Part shown: one piece after another, positions 12,041 to 23,657 of the stretch
Position numbering within the stretch: the stretch's first letter is position 1
Layout: the number at the start of each line of letters is the position of its first letter
NCBI GenBank assembly: GCA_024180945.1
Contig: JAKSGN010000003.1
Coordinates: 2,480,001-2,544,000 of the forward strand
From: Macrophomina tecta
Lineage: Eukaryota > Ascomycota > Dothideomycetes > Botryosphaeriales > Botryosphaeriaceae
Direction: 5' to 3'
DNA length: 64,000 nucleotides
The notes under the pieces: generated by a model
What the model was told of the DNA's origin: nothing
The model's input: only the letters and a program-made list of their open reading frames with translations
Databases searched by the model: none
Position numbers and translations under genes: made by a program

Positions 12041-13129
12041 ATGCAGCGCATCTTTGGACGCGAAATTTCAGGCAATGCTAGGCAAAGGCATCAGCTTTCA
12101 CATGATCAACGAGTTTCGGTTATTACACAATCGCAAGATGGTAAATCTGGGCGTCAAATTGCCCGTGAGACTCGCTTCTCAGAACACGCAATTAGGAGCT
12201 GCATCAACCACTACAATACGACTGGCCAGATTGATCTAACACCTCGTACTGGCCGTCCCCCCAACGTCAGCCTTCGCACGGAGCGCCAGATTATTCGTTT
12301 TGTTAACCGGTTCCCAAAACTTAAGCACAGCCAGGTGATTAAGCAACTCCAGTTATCTATCCATAAAGATACGCTCAGGCGTATTCTACGCAAGAACCAT
12401 ATTACCAAATGGCGTGCAAAGAATCGGCCTTGGATCTCTCAAGCGAATGCCCGCATTCGGTACCAATATGCAAAGAAATACCGGTATAAGAGCTGGAGAT
12501 GGTGGATGAGGGTTACGTTCGGTGATGAGTGCTCAGTTGAGCAGGGCTCTGGCCACGCACCAAGCTGGGTTTTCCGTACGCCTGGCCAGCAAAAGTGAGA
12601 CCAAAGCCGGCTTAATACACGGCCACTTGGCAAGAAGGCAAGATGTATGGTATGGGGTGGCTTTTCAGGCCAGCTAGGGGTGTCTGATTTACACGTTATG
12701 GAGCGTGATTTGGACTCTCCTAGGCAAGGCTATACTGCCAAATCCTATATCAAAGTACTGGAGGAACAGGTGCCAAGAAACTACGACTATGGTATGTACT
12801 GGTTACAAGATGGTGCTGGTATTCATCGGGCGAACCGGGTGAAGAAATGGCTGCGTGATCACCAAATTAGGTGCATTACTCACCCCCCATATTCGCCTGA
12901 TCTGAACCTCCAGGAATACCTTTGGTGGCCACTAAAGATGAAGCTTCAAGAGATTGCGCCATTTATTGAGCTTGAGAAGAATCCTGAGCGCGTGGAGGCA
13001 TTACTAGCTGAGTGGTTACCTAGGGCATACGCATTGGTGGAAAAACCAAGCCTTAAAGCGCTTTGTAAAAGTATGCCACAACGGCTTGTAGATGTTATTC
13101 AAGCTGGTGGCTATCAAACTCGCTGGTAG
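12041..13129 (+). pseudogene. Tc1-like transposase (DD34E) with one in-frame stop
   Basis: Cut-and-paste transposase. From ATG 12041 the frame encodes an N-terminal helix-turn-helix (around QRVSVITQSQDGKSGRQIAR, a Tc3-like HTH) and the first catalytic Asp in TFGDECSVE. It stops at TGA 12596-12598, just after GQQK. The same frame then continues without any shift to TAG 13127-13129, with MVWGGFSG, the second Asp in YWLQDGAG, and SPDLNLQE, whose Glu gives 34-residue DD34E spacing. In related transposases a Trp commonly follows the GQQK-like position, so TGG to TGA is the likely lesion. Probably inactive unless read through; possibly mobilised in trans. Confidence 0.88.
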
Positions 13130-13233
13130 CCTAGCTTTATAAAGAATCAACTCTTACTGCATTTGAGCAACTCCTTGTTGAATAATACGACTCCAAAGTA
13201 TTGGTGTTGGTGGCAGGATAATTAGCGCCTTGG

Positions 13234-13263
13234 CCGTGCGCCCTGACTTTTGCACGGGTGCGG
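13234..13263 (-). repeat. Right terminal inverted repeat of the Tc1 element
   Basis: 30 bp, perfect inverted partner of 11953-11982; followed by TA at 13264-13265. Confidence 0.95.
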
Positions 13264-13780
13264 TACTAAGGCAGCGGGCACAGGCGACCGGCAACGCGGA
13301 AGGGCATGGCGGGGCGAGGTCAGCAGCGCGGCTGGCGGGAGGCGGGCCCGGACGCGAGCGGACAGCTGAAGTGCGGAGAAAGCAACGTCACGGCAGCCGT
13401 TTCAAGAGGCCCGGCGGCGGCGAGTTTCTCAGGCTGCACTAGCGCCATGCAGGCCGGTCGGTGGCTGGCGCGGGGCGCGGCCATGGTGGGCGGCGCGATG
13501 CTGGAGTTCGTGATGGCAAGATGAGGCAGGCTGCAAGTGGGTTCGGCCGGGGCGTCCAAGCGCGAGGGTCGGAAGGGGAGGCCCGAGGGCGGCAGATTGG
13601 AGAAGAGGGTGGAGGGGCGCGAGAGTGAGATGATGTTCAGGGGCAGCGGCGATAAGCTCCAGCTCGATCCGCGCGCCGCCCCACCCGTCCCGCCGCCGCG
13701 ATGCCTGCGCCTGCGCCTGCCATCGGTCTCTCGTCAGCCTCTCGCGCACTTTCGCCGTCCGCCTGCGCCCCTCCGGTGCC
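13264..13780. other. GC-rich 5' region of the Mtq1-like gene
   Basis: About 517 bp, strongly GC-rich, between the Tc1 element and the methyltransferase start. The open frames here appear to be compositional; likely promoter and 5' UTR. Confidence 0.45.
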
Positions 13781-14873
13781 ATGCCGCGACTCTCGCATCA
13801 CCTGCTGCGACGCGCACGACTCGTCCACCGCCTGCTGCCCAGCCTGCTCCTCGCCTGCCGCGACCTCGCCTCCGCCCGCAACGAGCTCCGCTGGCTCCGC
13901 GAGCACGCCCTGGCCCAGGCCCCCGACCGCTGGCCTTCCCGCCTCCGCGCCATGGTCCAGGAGCGCGCTGCCGGCCGGCCGCTGCAGTACATTCTCGGCA
14001 CCGAGTTCTTTGGCGACCTGGAGCTGGCCTGCCGGCCGGGCGTGCTCATTCCCAGGTCTGGCTGAGCCCCAACCGTCGCCGTCGCCCGCGCTGGACTGAC
14101 TGCCTCCCAGACAGGAAACGGCCGCGTCCATCGCCGCCCTCGCGGAGCGTCTGCACGCGTCGCCTGCCCTGCCTCCCCGATTGCGCGTCCTCGACCTCTG
14201 CACCGGCACCGGCTGCATCCCCCTCCTCTTCGAAGACCTGTGCCGCCAGTCCGCTCGTGCGCTGGATCTCCGCCTGCTCGGGGTCGATGTCTCGTCAAGA
14301 TGTGTGGGCCTAGCCAGGCACAATGCACGCCGTTGCGGTTCGTCACGGGCACAGTTCGCCAGGGCAGACGTCCTGGCGGAGGATCTGATGGGATCTTCTG
14401 CCGCCGTCCCTTCGCTCATGCACATGCTGCACGCGAAAGGGCAGCTGCACTGGGACATCCTCATTTCAAACCCTCCCTATATCTCGCCCCGAGCTTTTGT
14501 CCACACGACCACCCGCTCTGTGCGGAATTTCGAGCCCAAGCTGGCCTTGGTCCCCCCGGTATCAGATACCCGACCTGACCCTTGTGGAGACGTCTTCTAT
14601 CCCAAACTGCTGGACATTGCCGACTGCGTCCTCGCCAAACTTGTTTTGTTCGAAGTCGCCGATATGGACCAGGCCCTCCGCGTTGCGCGCCTGGCCCAGG
14701 ACAGAGGCGCCTGGCAAGGCATCGAAATCTGGAGGGACGAGCCTGCCGCACAAGAGTCTCCTGCGCCATCAACGGCAGTGCGTCTCGATGGCATCCGCAT
14801 TCTCGGCCGCGGCGATGGTCGTAGTGTCGTCTGCTGGAGAGCAGAAGCCTCCCAGTGGCTGGCCCACCGGTAG
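13781..14873 (+). CDS. Release-factor glutamine N5-methyltransferase, HemK/PrmC/Mtq1 type
   Basis: SAM-dependent methyltransferase that modifies the Gln of the GGQ motif in peptide-chain release factors. Two exons, 13781-14055 and 14111-14873, total 345 aa. The 55-bp intron (14056-14110) splits the Arg codon of the family signature LIPRQET, and joining restores it. Before it stands the HemK-type N-terminal helical domain ending in ILGTEFFGDLELACRPGVLIPR. After it come SAM motif I (VLDLCTGTGCIPLLF), VDVSSRCVGLARHN and the substrate-binding NPPY motif (LISNPPYIS). The N-terminal domain argues for the mitochondrial Mtq1 branch rather than cytosolic Mtq2. Start ATG chosen as the first giving the helical domain; the basic Arg/Leu-rich start could be a mitochondrial presequence. 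Confidence 0.88.
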
Positions 14874-17689
14874 GTACATGACATGGAAACTGCCTTTGCC
14901 TTTTCCCGACCTCCAAATGTGCCGGTGCGTATACAGTAAGACTTGCGGGAACGCTCTCGGAACCGGTGCGCTATTTTTGGAAGAGCCCCCGCTCCGGCAT
15001 ATTCTTCTCGCCGTCTATCAGTCAGACCAAACCACGCTTTGCATTGACCCGGGTTTTCTCGCTAGTTAATGCCTTGAAAAGGCTATGCGAGCTCGCTTGG
15101 TCCTTTGCTCCAATCCACCCTAGCTTGTACTCAGGCACCTAATGACAGGCATGTCACGGACACCGAAACTTTCTATTCGACCTACCAGGTGTTACAAAGT
15201 GAACACACCGGCCATGTTTTCCCCGAAGTTGCCAATGTATGCTTTAACGGGCCGCCCCTTAACGGCCCGCCCAATAGTTGGCTGTGCACCTCTCAATCCA
15301 AGGCTCTCCCTTCGGCCACGGATCCTGACCTAATTTTGCCATCTCCTGTGGCTTCACCCCTGTCTAGCCGAGTACAACGCAATGTCGTTTCATCCGGGTA
15401 GCAGTGAGGAGATGAAGTGCTTGTTTTGGCATCCATCACGTCAAAGCGCCCGGCTGAGCCCTTCAAGTGCTGATAGACCCTACACCTCGAGGATCATAAA
15501 AATTTAGAATAACGCTGGCCACAGGAATAGCTTGGTCAAGTGCTAAGCACATATGCCTCAAAGAAAGGCACTGCCTAGTACCTCTTATCTGGCGGACGGT
15601 TCATAATCACCCCTGCAGCTTTCCATCACTGCTCAGGAATGCAGGCCTCGGTGGATACCGGGATCCATGCTCGGCTCCTCATAAGATTGTGTTTTTCCCT
15701 CCGTCCGCCACATCACTGCAATCGTTATCTACTGTCCACACAAGATTCTACCCGCCTTTCCCACTCCAGACTCTCTATGCGGGGAAGTCTTCCGTTAAGC
15801 GCGCTCTGACCATATACCCAAGACGTATCTCTTACGAATGAGGCGCTTTCAAATATGTTTCTTATCTCGGGGTCCGCATGCTGTAATTGCAGTGTGTCCA
15901 GCTATGTCCTCATTACCTTCACCCTACACGCCTCAGTGGTTCCAAGATGTATTATTCGGCACACCAGATATAAACGCTCCGTTACTTCAGCTATCCGCTT
16001 TGATGAGAATCCTGCCTCAGGCGGAAACTGTCTGTGTTAGCGATGAGTGTTCAGCAGAAGGTCTGTGGACACCGTCGTCTTTATATCAACCCAATCCTTC
16101 GAGCTCCAGATGTCCAATTGGAGGCCTGCCCAGCAACCCCTTGCCTGACATGGCCAACAGCAAAGCTTACAACCGGCAAACGCCCACTCTTCGGCATTTC
16201 TCGCTCAGGGTGAGTCAAAATCAGCCTCTTCACTCCCCTGCCGAAGTGATACTCTCTCAGCCATCCAGCGGGCCAACAGTTGTGTACTTGCGAACCTTTC
16301 GCCGATGAGCATGAGGCCCTCATTCGGCCATAGCATCTGTATCGATTACACTGAATTTTGCCCCCTGGAAGCAACAAGGGTGCATTTGCGCTGGCTGTAG
16401 GCCTGGTCTCGAGTTTAACTAGTTTTGGAATAGAATACCCTATCGAGTACCTCTTACATCCAGAGCCGAGCCAGCGCCCGAAAGTCAGGATGGTGTGGCT
16501 GCCCACGCATGCCGTAGTGGTGTAGCTCTCTGCAATGCCACACCAAAATTCCCTGGCCCGACTGCATAGACGAATGGAAGCTCTTAGAACCATCTACATA
16601 GGATGAGGTAAATCATCATGATGCGAAGCTCCATAAAGACAACATCGACTTTGGTAGATACTGGAGACTCTTCTGCGAGTACGAGATATCCGTCGAGCTC
16701 TGGCGGACCTAAGGCCGCATCTCATGTTACAGTGGCGGCCGTGACAGATTGGAGGGAGTTGCTGTCACCGGCAATATTCATGATATTTTCGCAGAGTACA
16801 TGAAGATTTTCGGCACCACTCGTAAGCACGAAAGGCTGGGAGACAAGCGGAAAAACGGCGAAAATCATCTAGCAGTAAAGCGAATAATATACGCTTTCTC
16901 ATAGACGCTTCCGTATATTGCTTATATTTAGGTAACCTAGTAGTATTAATCTTACTCGCGAACCCTTGTAAAGTAGAACGTTTAAGCTGTCGTTGACAAA
17001 ACAATCTATCTGTGACCATTATACATTGGCGTTTAGTCAAGCGTCAGCGGTACAACTCTCTCAGGAAAATGCGACTCATAAGCTGAAAAATGCCCGAATA
17101 ACAGTCGCTTCGTCGTATTGTCTGCCCACGAACGCTATTCCATAAGGAGGTTTATTCTACCGTGTCTAACAGGCACTGTTCCAACCAAGCAACGCCTAGC
17201 CACATCAAGACGCAACGGACCACCTTCTGTCGGAACAAGCAAGACATCCAGATCATACTCCCTGAAAAGGTAATAGATGCCTTCTTCTTTGAGCTGTTGC
17301 TGGTTCTACTTAGCATCTCAGTATTTTCCAGAAGGCATCCGTAAAACTAAGCTGATCAGCAGCTACTAAGGTCGCCTGCCAGCAATAGCCGGGAGGGGAT
17401 ATTCAAGCTTCGTGTGAGCGTTGTTAAAGGTGATGACGTCGCCGAGTATGTGAAGAGTTGGTGCATTCGTCCATTACATTGTCAAAGTTGTGCCATGTCC
17501 TTCCTAACATCTTATTCTATCTGGCATCAGCGGGCAGGACAAGGACTGGAAAACTTTGACCTATAGATGACTATTGTTCCATTACTTTTTCTCGCAGTAC
17601 CACCCACAAAACTACACTTCCACTTCCCTGCCTTTGGAAGCACCACCTGATCAATGATAGTAGCATCGGGAGATCGCATCTTCTTAAAA
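14874..17689. other. Long gene-poor stretch
   Basis: About 2.8 kb with many short frames on both strands and no recognised motif. Base composition becomes more AT-rich toward 16.8-17.6 kb. May contain eroded repeat DNA, but I see no terminal repeats or domains. Confidence 0.4.
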
Positions 17690-18413
17690 TTAGCCATCAG
17701 CCCAGCGGCGAGGGCACTTCTGTACCCCTGGGAAGCCTGATTCCGGAAGGGATTTCTGGATATGCCGATTCGCAGGTCCTAGAATCCATTCTGCTTGAGA
17801 AACTTGTGTAATTCTGGTGTCGAAATGGGCCTGCCGCTTCCAAATAGGCATCCATGAAATCATGGATAGCCATGATCTCGAACAATACCGGAATATCCCA
17901 ACACGACTCACCCTTGACCACGGTCATATCATTCGAGATGGAAATCGGAACGACACCAGTCCGGCCGATGATTCTAGTTCACGGACGTAAGCCGAAAAGC
18001 GCGCCACGGCTAGCTGGATGACGACACCTCTGTCAGCGTCAGGTCCAAGAGCTGCGGCTGCAAACTCGGCAGAGAGGGCGACAACAGAACCCACCAAAGG
18101 CGCGCGCGGACTGGCATTGCACACCTCTGTCACCCCTCGCGCAAGTAACAGAGCCGCAAACACCTGTACACTGGCTCGCTACTCAGACAAACGCATAGAT
18201 CGGGGCTCTCAAGTTTACTTTATCCAGGTTAGCTATTCCCATGATAATGGCATCAGCAACACGATGACTGCTAGTCACGAATACATCCTCTTTGGCCTGA
18301 GATTTTAACAAGGCGTAGGGAGGCTGTGAAGGGGCAAACCAACCTCCAGTTGTCACGGACGTCTGCCTGAGCTTGAAAGCAGCCAATGAATTGAGTGTAG
18401 TCTCGTGGGACAC
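17690..18413 (-). pseudogene. Frameshifted relic gene, family not recognised
   Basis: Minus-strand coding-like blocks in order. First, 18413 to about 18219 (TTGGWFAPSQPPYALLKSQ, then DVFVTSSHRVADAIIMGIAN). A possible 54-bp intron (GTAAAC...TACAG) follows. The next block (VFAALLLARGVTEVCNASPR, then SVVALSAEFAAAALG) runs to about 17960. The frame then shifts by one or two bases near 17955 and continues as VVPISISNDMTVVKGESCWD followed by IPVLFEIMAIHDFMDAYLEA. The only in-frame start near the 5' end is a GTG, so an upstream exon may be missing. The block composition is protein-like, but I cannot assign a family. Probably a degraded enzyme gene. Confidence 0.4.
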
Positions 18414-20539
18414 GACAAAAACGAGCTCCGGCCAAACTGTTATTTATGGGCTGACCGGGTCATCTCTAGCCCGGCTTTGGATGAATTGCGTACATCGAGC
18501 ACGCCTGGTGGATTAAGTAGTCAAAAAATCAAGGTCAATCGCGATGTTGCCCGATCTGCTGTCAATAATGGTTTCTTTTAACAACGCTTACTGATGACTG
18601 TAAAACGCTTGCCAACACTTACAATTGATTTGCGGATGGTCAGGACCTCGATGCTTTGGGAGCAGCTAATTCAGTACTTTTAAGGCTCCATTTGCTCTAC
18701 GCTGCGGTCTGCCTGCCAGAGCCTGTTTTTTCCACTCAGCCTGAAGTAAAGGATATGTACCCTCTATTTGTGGATTCCGCACAAAGCATTGCCATGACCC
18801 CATGTGAACTGTAATCAAACTTGCACGTCGCGCAAGGACTGAACATACTCGCATGGCTGGAGCTCAAGTGCGACAGCGATACTTTCAGGCTGGATATTCG
18901 CCTCTATGACTGGTGTAACGGGGTTGACCGTACCCACTGCGTCACGCCAATGCAGGCATACTTTGAGGGCAAAAGAAGTACTGGAATGAGCCCAATTGAG
19001 GATTCATTTTGGCGTGATCAGATAATATACCAGTCCGTGACAACGGGCACGATGACAGTGCATCAGCGCCTAAACGTTCAGGAAGAACCACCTCAAGCTG
19101 CCTGCACCGCCGATTCGGGACAATCCTCTGGAAGGCTTGAGAGGGCACGCACTTTCTGGTCGTTCTTATCAACCACCACGCGGCAGCAGTTCTGGGTTAG
19201 AGCGCCATTCCTCCAATAACCACCCCTCAGACATAACCACCATTGAAGATGCATGCCTCGACCGCCTCTGCCAGTAAAGGATGCCGTCCTCCGGAATGCG
19301 CGCTTCGCGTTGAGCCAGTCCTACGGCTCGGCTGACGCACGTTTGAGAGCCTCGTCCTCTCCAACAAGCCCGTCGCCTTTTCTCCTTCCAGGTCTCGTGC
19401 CGCGTCAGTCTGCCTCACCGGCCGTTCCGCCGCTCCTTGACGCAGTCCACCTTCATCACCGCTCTCCACGCCCTGGAACCGGTGGCTTCCGCCACCACCG
19501 ACCTGCTGGCCCGCTTCCGTGCCCAGCAAACTGTCCGGAACGTGCCGCCCTTCAGGGTTCGTCACGTGCTCTGAGCGGTCACGGCGTTACTCTTACGGGC
19601 CACTTCATTGTTGTCGCGGACTAGTAGGCCGAAGCACCGGCGAAACTCGGGGCTGTCGGCACGCTTGCAGGTTTGCCGTTAATTCATTGAAGAGTGCGGG
19701 CAAATGTGGCCACAAAGGAGCAAGTGCGCCGTGCGTGTGTGCAAGAGCTTGCGAGCAGGTGGAATGTAGTTTGGGCACTGCCAACGAGGTGGAGCGGCGT
19801 GGTGGCCCACTGGACTGACTCTTCAAAGTTTGCTACTAGTGGGGATGGGGATGGGGATGATGATGATAATGATGATGGCTCGGGAGAGTTAGGGACCATG
19901 CTGCTTGGTGAGAGCAGGTCTTAGGTGCTGTGATGATGTTGAGGCAAACACAATGCATGCATATATATATGCAAGTCCGGCTTGGTTGCGTTCCGTTTCT
20001 TCCGGTGAGTCCCAAGTCGCACACGCGACGGAAGCTCAACCGCATCAGCATTCTCTATACCTTGGGCTTATTTTGAGTGAACAGAGAATAGGGAAAACGG
20101 TGGAGGCCATCAAATACAGAATGGACAGCTGTCTGAATAATGTTGACGCCATCTAGCGCGGAGCACCGAATAGCATCAGACGGCCCAAAGTCAGCCACAA
20201 GACACGCACGACGCGTATGAAATTTCTACATCGGATTCCTGGAACCCTTTTCTCAACTGACCGAGCAGCAACAAGAGTAGAGTCGAATCTCGGTATATGA
20301 CGAACATCAACGATATCGCTGGATAGCGGCTCGAATTTAGGGGTTCATGTTTTCCCTTCACCACACCAAAAAGACCGTACTCAACTTACCTAAGAACACG
20401 AAGCCCAGCTTGCTTATGGCGACTAACAACTCCATCTAACAATTTCAAGCTCTCCAGGCTCCGGAGAACCCTTTGAAGCTCGCCCGGAAGCCTGCTATCG
20501 CATCATAAACAGAAACGGGCGATCGACCATCCAACAGCT
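18414..20539. other. Gene-poor stretch with simple repeats
   Basis: No intact gene recognised. A coding-like segment of about 60 codons on the + strand at roughly 19384-19575 (STFITALHALEPVASATTDL) ends in TGA but has no convincing start. A GGGGAT/GATGAT simple repeat lies at about 19839-19878. Confidence 0.4.
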
Positions 20540-20640
20540 GGCCGGTTGGCTCAATGGTAGAGCATTCGCCTCCTAGTGACATCGCAAAACAGCTCTGTCT
20601 CCTAAGCGAAAGGTTGTGGGTTCGAGTCCCATGCTGGTCG
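20540..20640 (+). tRNA. tRNA-Arg (CCT) with a 29-nt intron
   Basis: Cloverleaf folds by eye. Acceptor stem 20540-20546 pairs with 20633-20639 (with G-U pairs), discriminator G at 20640. The D-arm GCTC/GAGC is clear. The anticodon stem is TTCGC (20565-20569) with GCGAA (20606-20610). The loop carries anticodon CCT at 20572-20574, and the T-arm contains GGGTTCGAGTCCC. The intron, 20576-20604, begins one base 3' of the anticodon, the canonical eukaryotic position. Mature length 72 nt before CCA addition. Decodes AGG. Confidence 0.88.
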
Positions 20641-23600
20641 TCCAGTAGTGCTGATGCATTGAACAGTATAAGTGTTCAATATATGTTCCTTTTGTCGTTG
20701 TTTTGCAGACTTTTTTTTCTTGTTGGCTGGTGGTCTCGGTCTTACCGCGGAGTGTAGGGCGCCGATCGGAAAACCAAATATCCGTGCGTTGATGCTCTCC
20801 CTTTTTTGCTTGCCGGGTAATACGTAAATCGAGGGATCGAAGTCAACTGTGGAATATGAAGGCTAATCTGGAGTGTTCATCTCTTTGGCGAAAGATGCCA
20901 GAGTAAGGAGGCAGACCGTCGAAGCACATACCGGTGTTGGCGGTTAATCATCTGCGCGAGGCCACCACTTCCTCCCCACTCACCCATCGCTTCACCAGTT
21001 GGACGCCTTCTGTTTCAAAGCCGTTGTCTTCAAGGCCCCGAGAATTGACCGGTGACGGTTGACGATCATGGTCCACGCAGAAAACGGGAGTAAAAGCGGA
21101 CCCTCGAAACGTAGGGCTCGTCTCCGCGTTCACATCCAGATCCGGGAACGTAGTGAGTAGTACTGCTACGCCGCAGAAACCCCGGAATCTTCATGGTGTA
21201 TGACTTTCCATCCGTGGAGATTGAAGAGGCCTTGGCAAGCTGGATCTTGCGCCTGGATGCTGAAGAAGGGAGGGCATACCGTTGCAGGTGTTCGGGGCCT
21301 TTTCAGACGGAAAGGTTGTTGTACTTGCGTTAAGTCGTTCCTATGAATAGCAGTTCCTGTGGCCTTGTTTATACTTACGCGCGCAAACATACTTCACATG
21401 AATCGTAACCTCCTCCGTCTGCTCTCCTGGCGCAAGGCGGCGAACGTCCAGGCCGAGACGCAACATTTCACGCCAGTGAGCACACGCCGTGTCTCAGCAG
21501 ATCGTGCGCACGCGCGGAAAGCGGGAGGATCGGGGAAGCTTGGGAAGGAGGGCGAAAACTCCATCTACGGGGTGGGGCGATGCGCGTGGCATCTCTTCAG
21601 GAAGTGCCGTGTCGGACAGTAAGCTATTTTGGGGTTGGCAGGCAATCGTCAACAATGGCCCTGCGGCGCGGCGCGGCTGTCGCGTTGCGTCGCACCCGTC
21701 GTCATCGGGTGCGGACGAGGACAGGACGTGGCGCGGCGTTGAGACGGGTCGGGAAGAGCCCTTTTTGAAGGCAGCGATTCATGTTCGATGCATGTGTCGG
21801 TGTCAGCAGTGGGCATGTTCAGTAGGCCGAGTGTTGCGGTGAAGAGGATGAGAGTCGTTTGGACTATCTAGTCACTTGGATCGCACAGCAGGCATGAGAC
21901 GGACGAGCCCCTGTGATGCAAGTGAGTTTTTGGCTGTTTCCGGATCGGCGGCTCGGCGTTTAGGGGGCATGAGCGGGCGAGGTGGGAAGAGGAATGCGCA
22001 GCGGAGATCAGTTACAGCCGAATCCCCGGGCGGAAAGGGTTGCTGCTGCGCTGCGGATGATGATTGCAATTACAGAACGGTAGCTGAGGTTTACTTCGGG
22101 CAAATCATGGTCTGATGAAGGAGGGTGAAGAAGAGCGTCATGCTGTCAGTGCTCTGCTTCCATCAGATTGCTGGCTTGCGTATCAGCTTGATAGGCGACA
22201 ACTCCGGGCGGGTATCACAGTTCTTTTTATTTTTATTTTTATTTTTTTTAATTCCCTTGCGACCCCTAGTTTCTGGCCGCTGCGGGAACGTCGCCTCGCG
22301 CCGGAGCGGGGACCGCCCAAGCAATTGGCTGAAGCAGTGGTTGAGAATGCAGCACAAGAAAGCATTTACTAATGGCAACCGCTCGTAGGCCTGTACTCAG
22401 CGAAAGCGCCGGGAGGGCTGGATGCTTAAGTTGCTTAACAGGCGTGAGCTCCGCCGCTTCTTCAGAGAACATTCCGGAGTGGCGCTTACTTGGCTCTCCA
22501 TCAGCCATTGCCACGGAGCGGGGAATTCCAGGGCAGCGGAATTGCTCGTGAATGCAAGAAGGAAAATTCTTTATGGCGTGTCCCACTCCCACAAAAAGCC
22601 GGTGGCTTGAATGCGGATGGACGATTAAGCCTCGTGGCGCAGGGCTGGCCCCGGGACGGATGGCTCGACAGCATCTGGACGGGCGCAGCGGAACGAGGTG
22701 ACATGCATCCGCTCGAGGCTGGGCAGTTGCAGAGTGTGCGAGCAAGCGGACGAGGCCACGGGAGGGCTGATTGGCTGGGCGAGCGTTGATGTAGAGTGAG
22801 GTCAAGAGCGCTTGCCGACGATAGCACGCACATATCTGCTGGAGGGCGACGCAGCTTCGGGTTCTGGCGAAAAAGGCAGTTCGAGTGGCTTGGAGCATGG
22901 CCAGGGACAGCGTCCGTCTCGTTCCACGCAGCTGCCCGCCAACACAGTGCGGCGGTGGTGTTCAGATGGGACGCTCCCGCTCCGTCTCCCGCCGCGATGC
23001 TTGATCAGCAGGGCATCCCTTGCGCGCCAATCGCTTCACCGCACCCGAGCCGGGGGCGGCATTGGTGCGTCTTATCGCGCGGTGGAGAATGCGGCCGCCA
23101 GCGTGGAGGGGGTGTGGAGGGCGGCGAGGAGCAGCGGCTGGGCTGGTGGCGGCGGCAGGAGGCACCGGTCACACGCAACGGGCAGCCGGGGCGAGCAGCA
23201 GCGCGGAGCAGCGGCGGTGGTGGTCGTGGTGGTCGTGGTGGTGGAGGCGGCGTTGGGCGCGGCAGTCAAGAGCGTGGGCGGGCGAGACACTGACTCGCGT
23301 GGGCCGCCGGCTGCTCGAGCGCGCCCTGAGCCCTGGCCACCGGCTTACGCACCCTTCACGCCTCCACCTCACTCCGCCCGGGGGGCCTGCAAAGCGCACC
23401 CACTGCCCTCCCCAATCGGGCCAGCCCGCCAGCTCCTCAAGTATTGTAGCCAGCCTCAGGTCCGCTGCTGCTACTTCATCTACCTGCCAGCTACCTGCTG
23501 CATCCCCCGCTGCCTGCGCCGGCCGTTGGCTCCTCTAATTGCTCCCCTCCCACCGCTGCACGACCGGCTGCCGACAACGCACGCGTCGGCTCAGGCCGCC

Positions 23601-23657
23601 TAGCCCTCCCATCCCATTAATCCCCCTCCCTCGCCCTCCCACCCTGCATCCCAAACC
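20641..23657. other. Gene-free region upstream of the 484-aa protein
   Basis: About 3 kb. The first half has no recognisable gene. From about 22.8 kb it becomes very GC-rich, and long frames on both strands look compositional. Likely a long promoter/5' leader for the gene starting at 23658. Confidence 0.4.
20690..20693 (+). terminator. Possible RNA polymerase III terminator of the tRNA gene
   Basis: First TTTT run downstream of the tRNA, 50 bp after its end; a longer T-run follows at about 20710. Weak signal on its own. Confidence 0.35.

Larger units (their letters stand above)
11953..13263 (+). mobile_element. Complete Tc1/mariner DNA transposon (1311 bp)
   Basis: Two perfect 30-bp terminal inverted repeats lie at 11953-11982 and 13234-13263. 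Both ends start CCGCACCCGTGCAAAAG inward and end in CGCACGG. The element is flanked by TA on both sides (11951-11952 and 13264-13265), the canonical Tc1/mariner target duplication. It carries one transposase gene on the + strand, interrupted by a single stop. Intact ends and identical repeats suggest a recent insertion. It sits in the region shared by the 5' sides of the F-box-like gene and the Mtq1-like gene. Confidence 0.95.

Noticed and set aside
12041..12598. Short transposase as a complete gene
   Set aside because: The frame continues after one TGA with the rest of the DDE domain, so it is one broken gene, not two.
13537..14464. Frames of 258 (+) and 275 (-) codons over the Mtq1-like gene
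   Set aside because: They overlap the true methyltransferase exons in other frames; only the HemK frame has motifs and splices correctly.
19253..19624. Coding-like segment (STFITALHALEPVASATTDL) in one frame
   Set aside because: No credible start, no canonical donor/acceptor to give it an upstream exon, and no known family; kept only as a note in the intergenic entry.
22812..23603. Long + strand frame of 263 codons before the 484-aa gene, and a 210-codon minus frame at 22266-22898
   Set aside because: Very GC-rich sequence open in several frames at once, no motif, biased low-complexity composition; most likely promoter and 5' leader.
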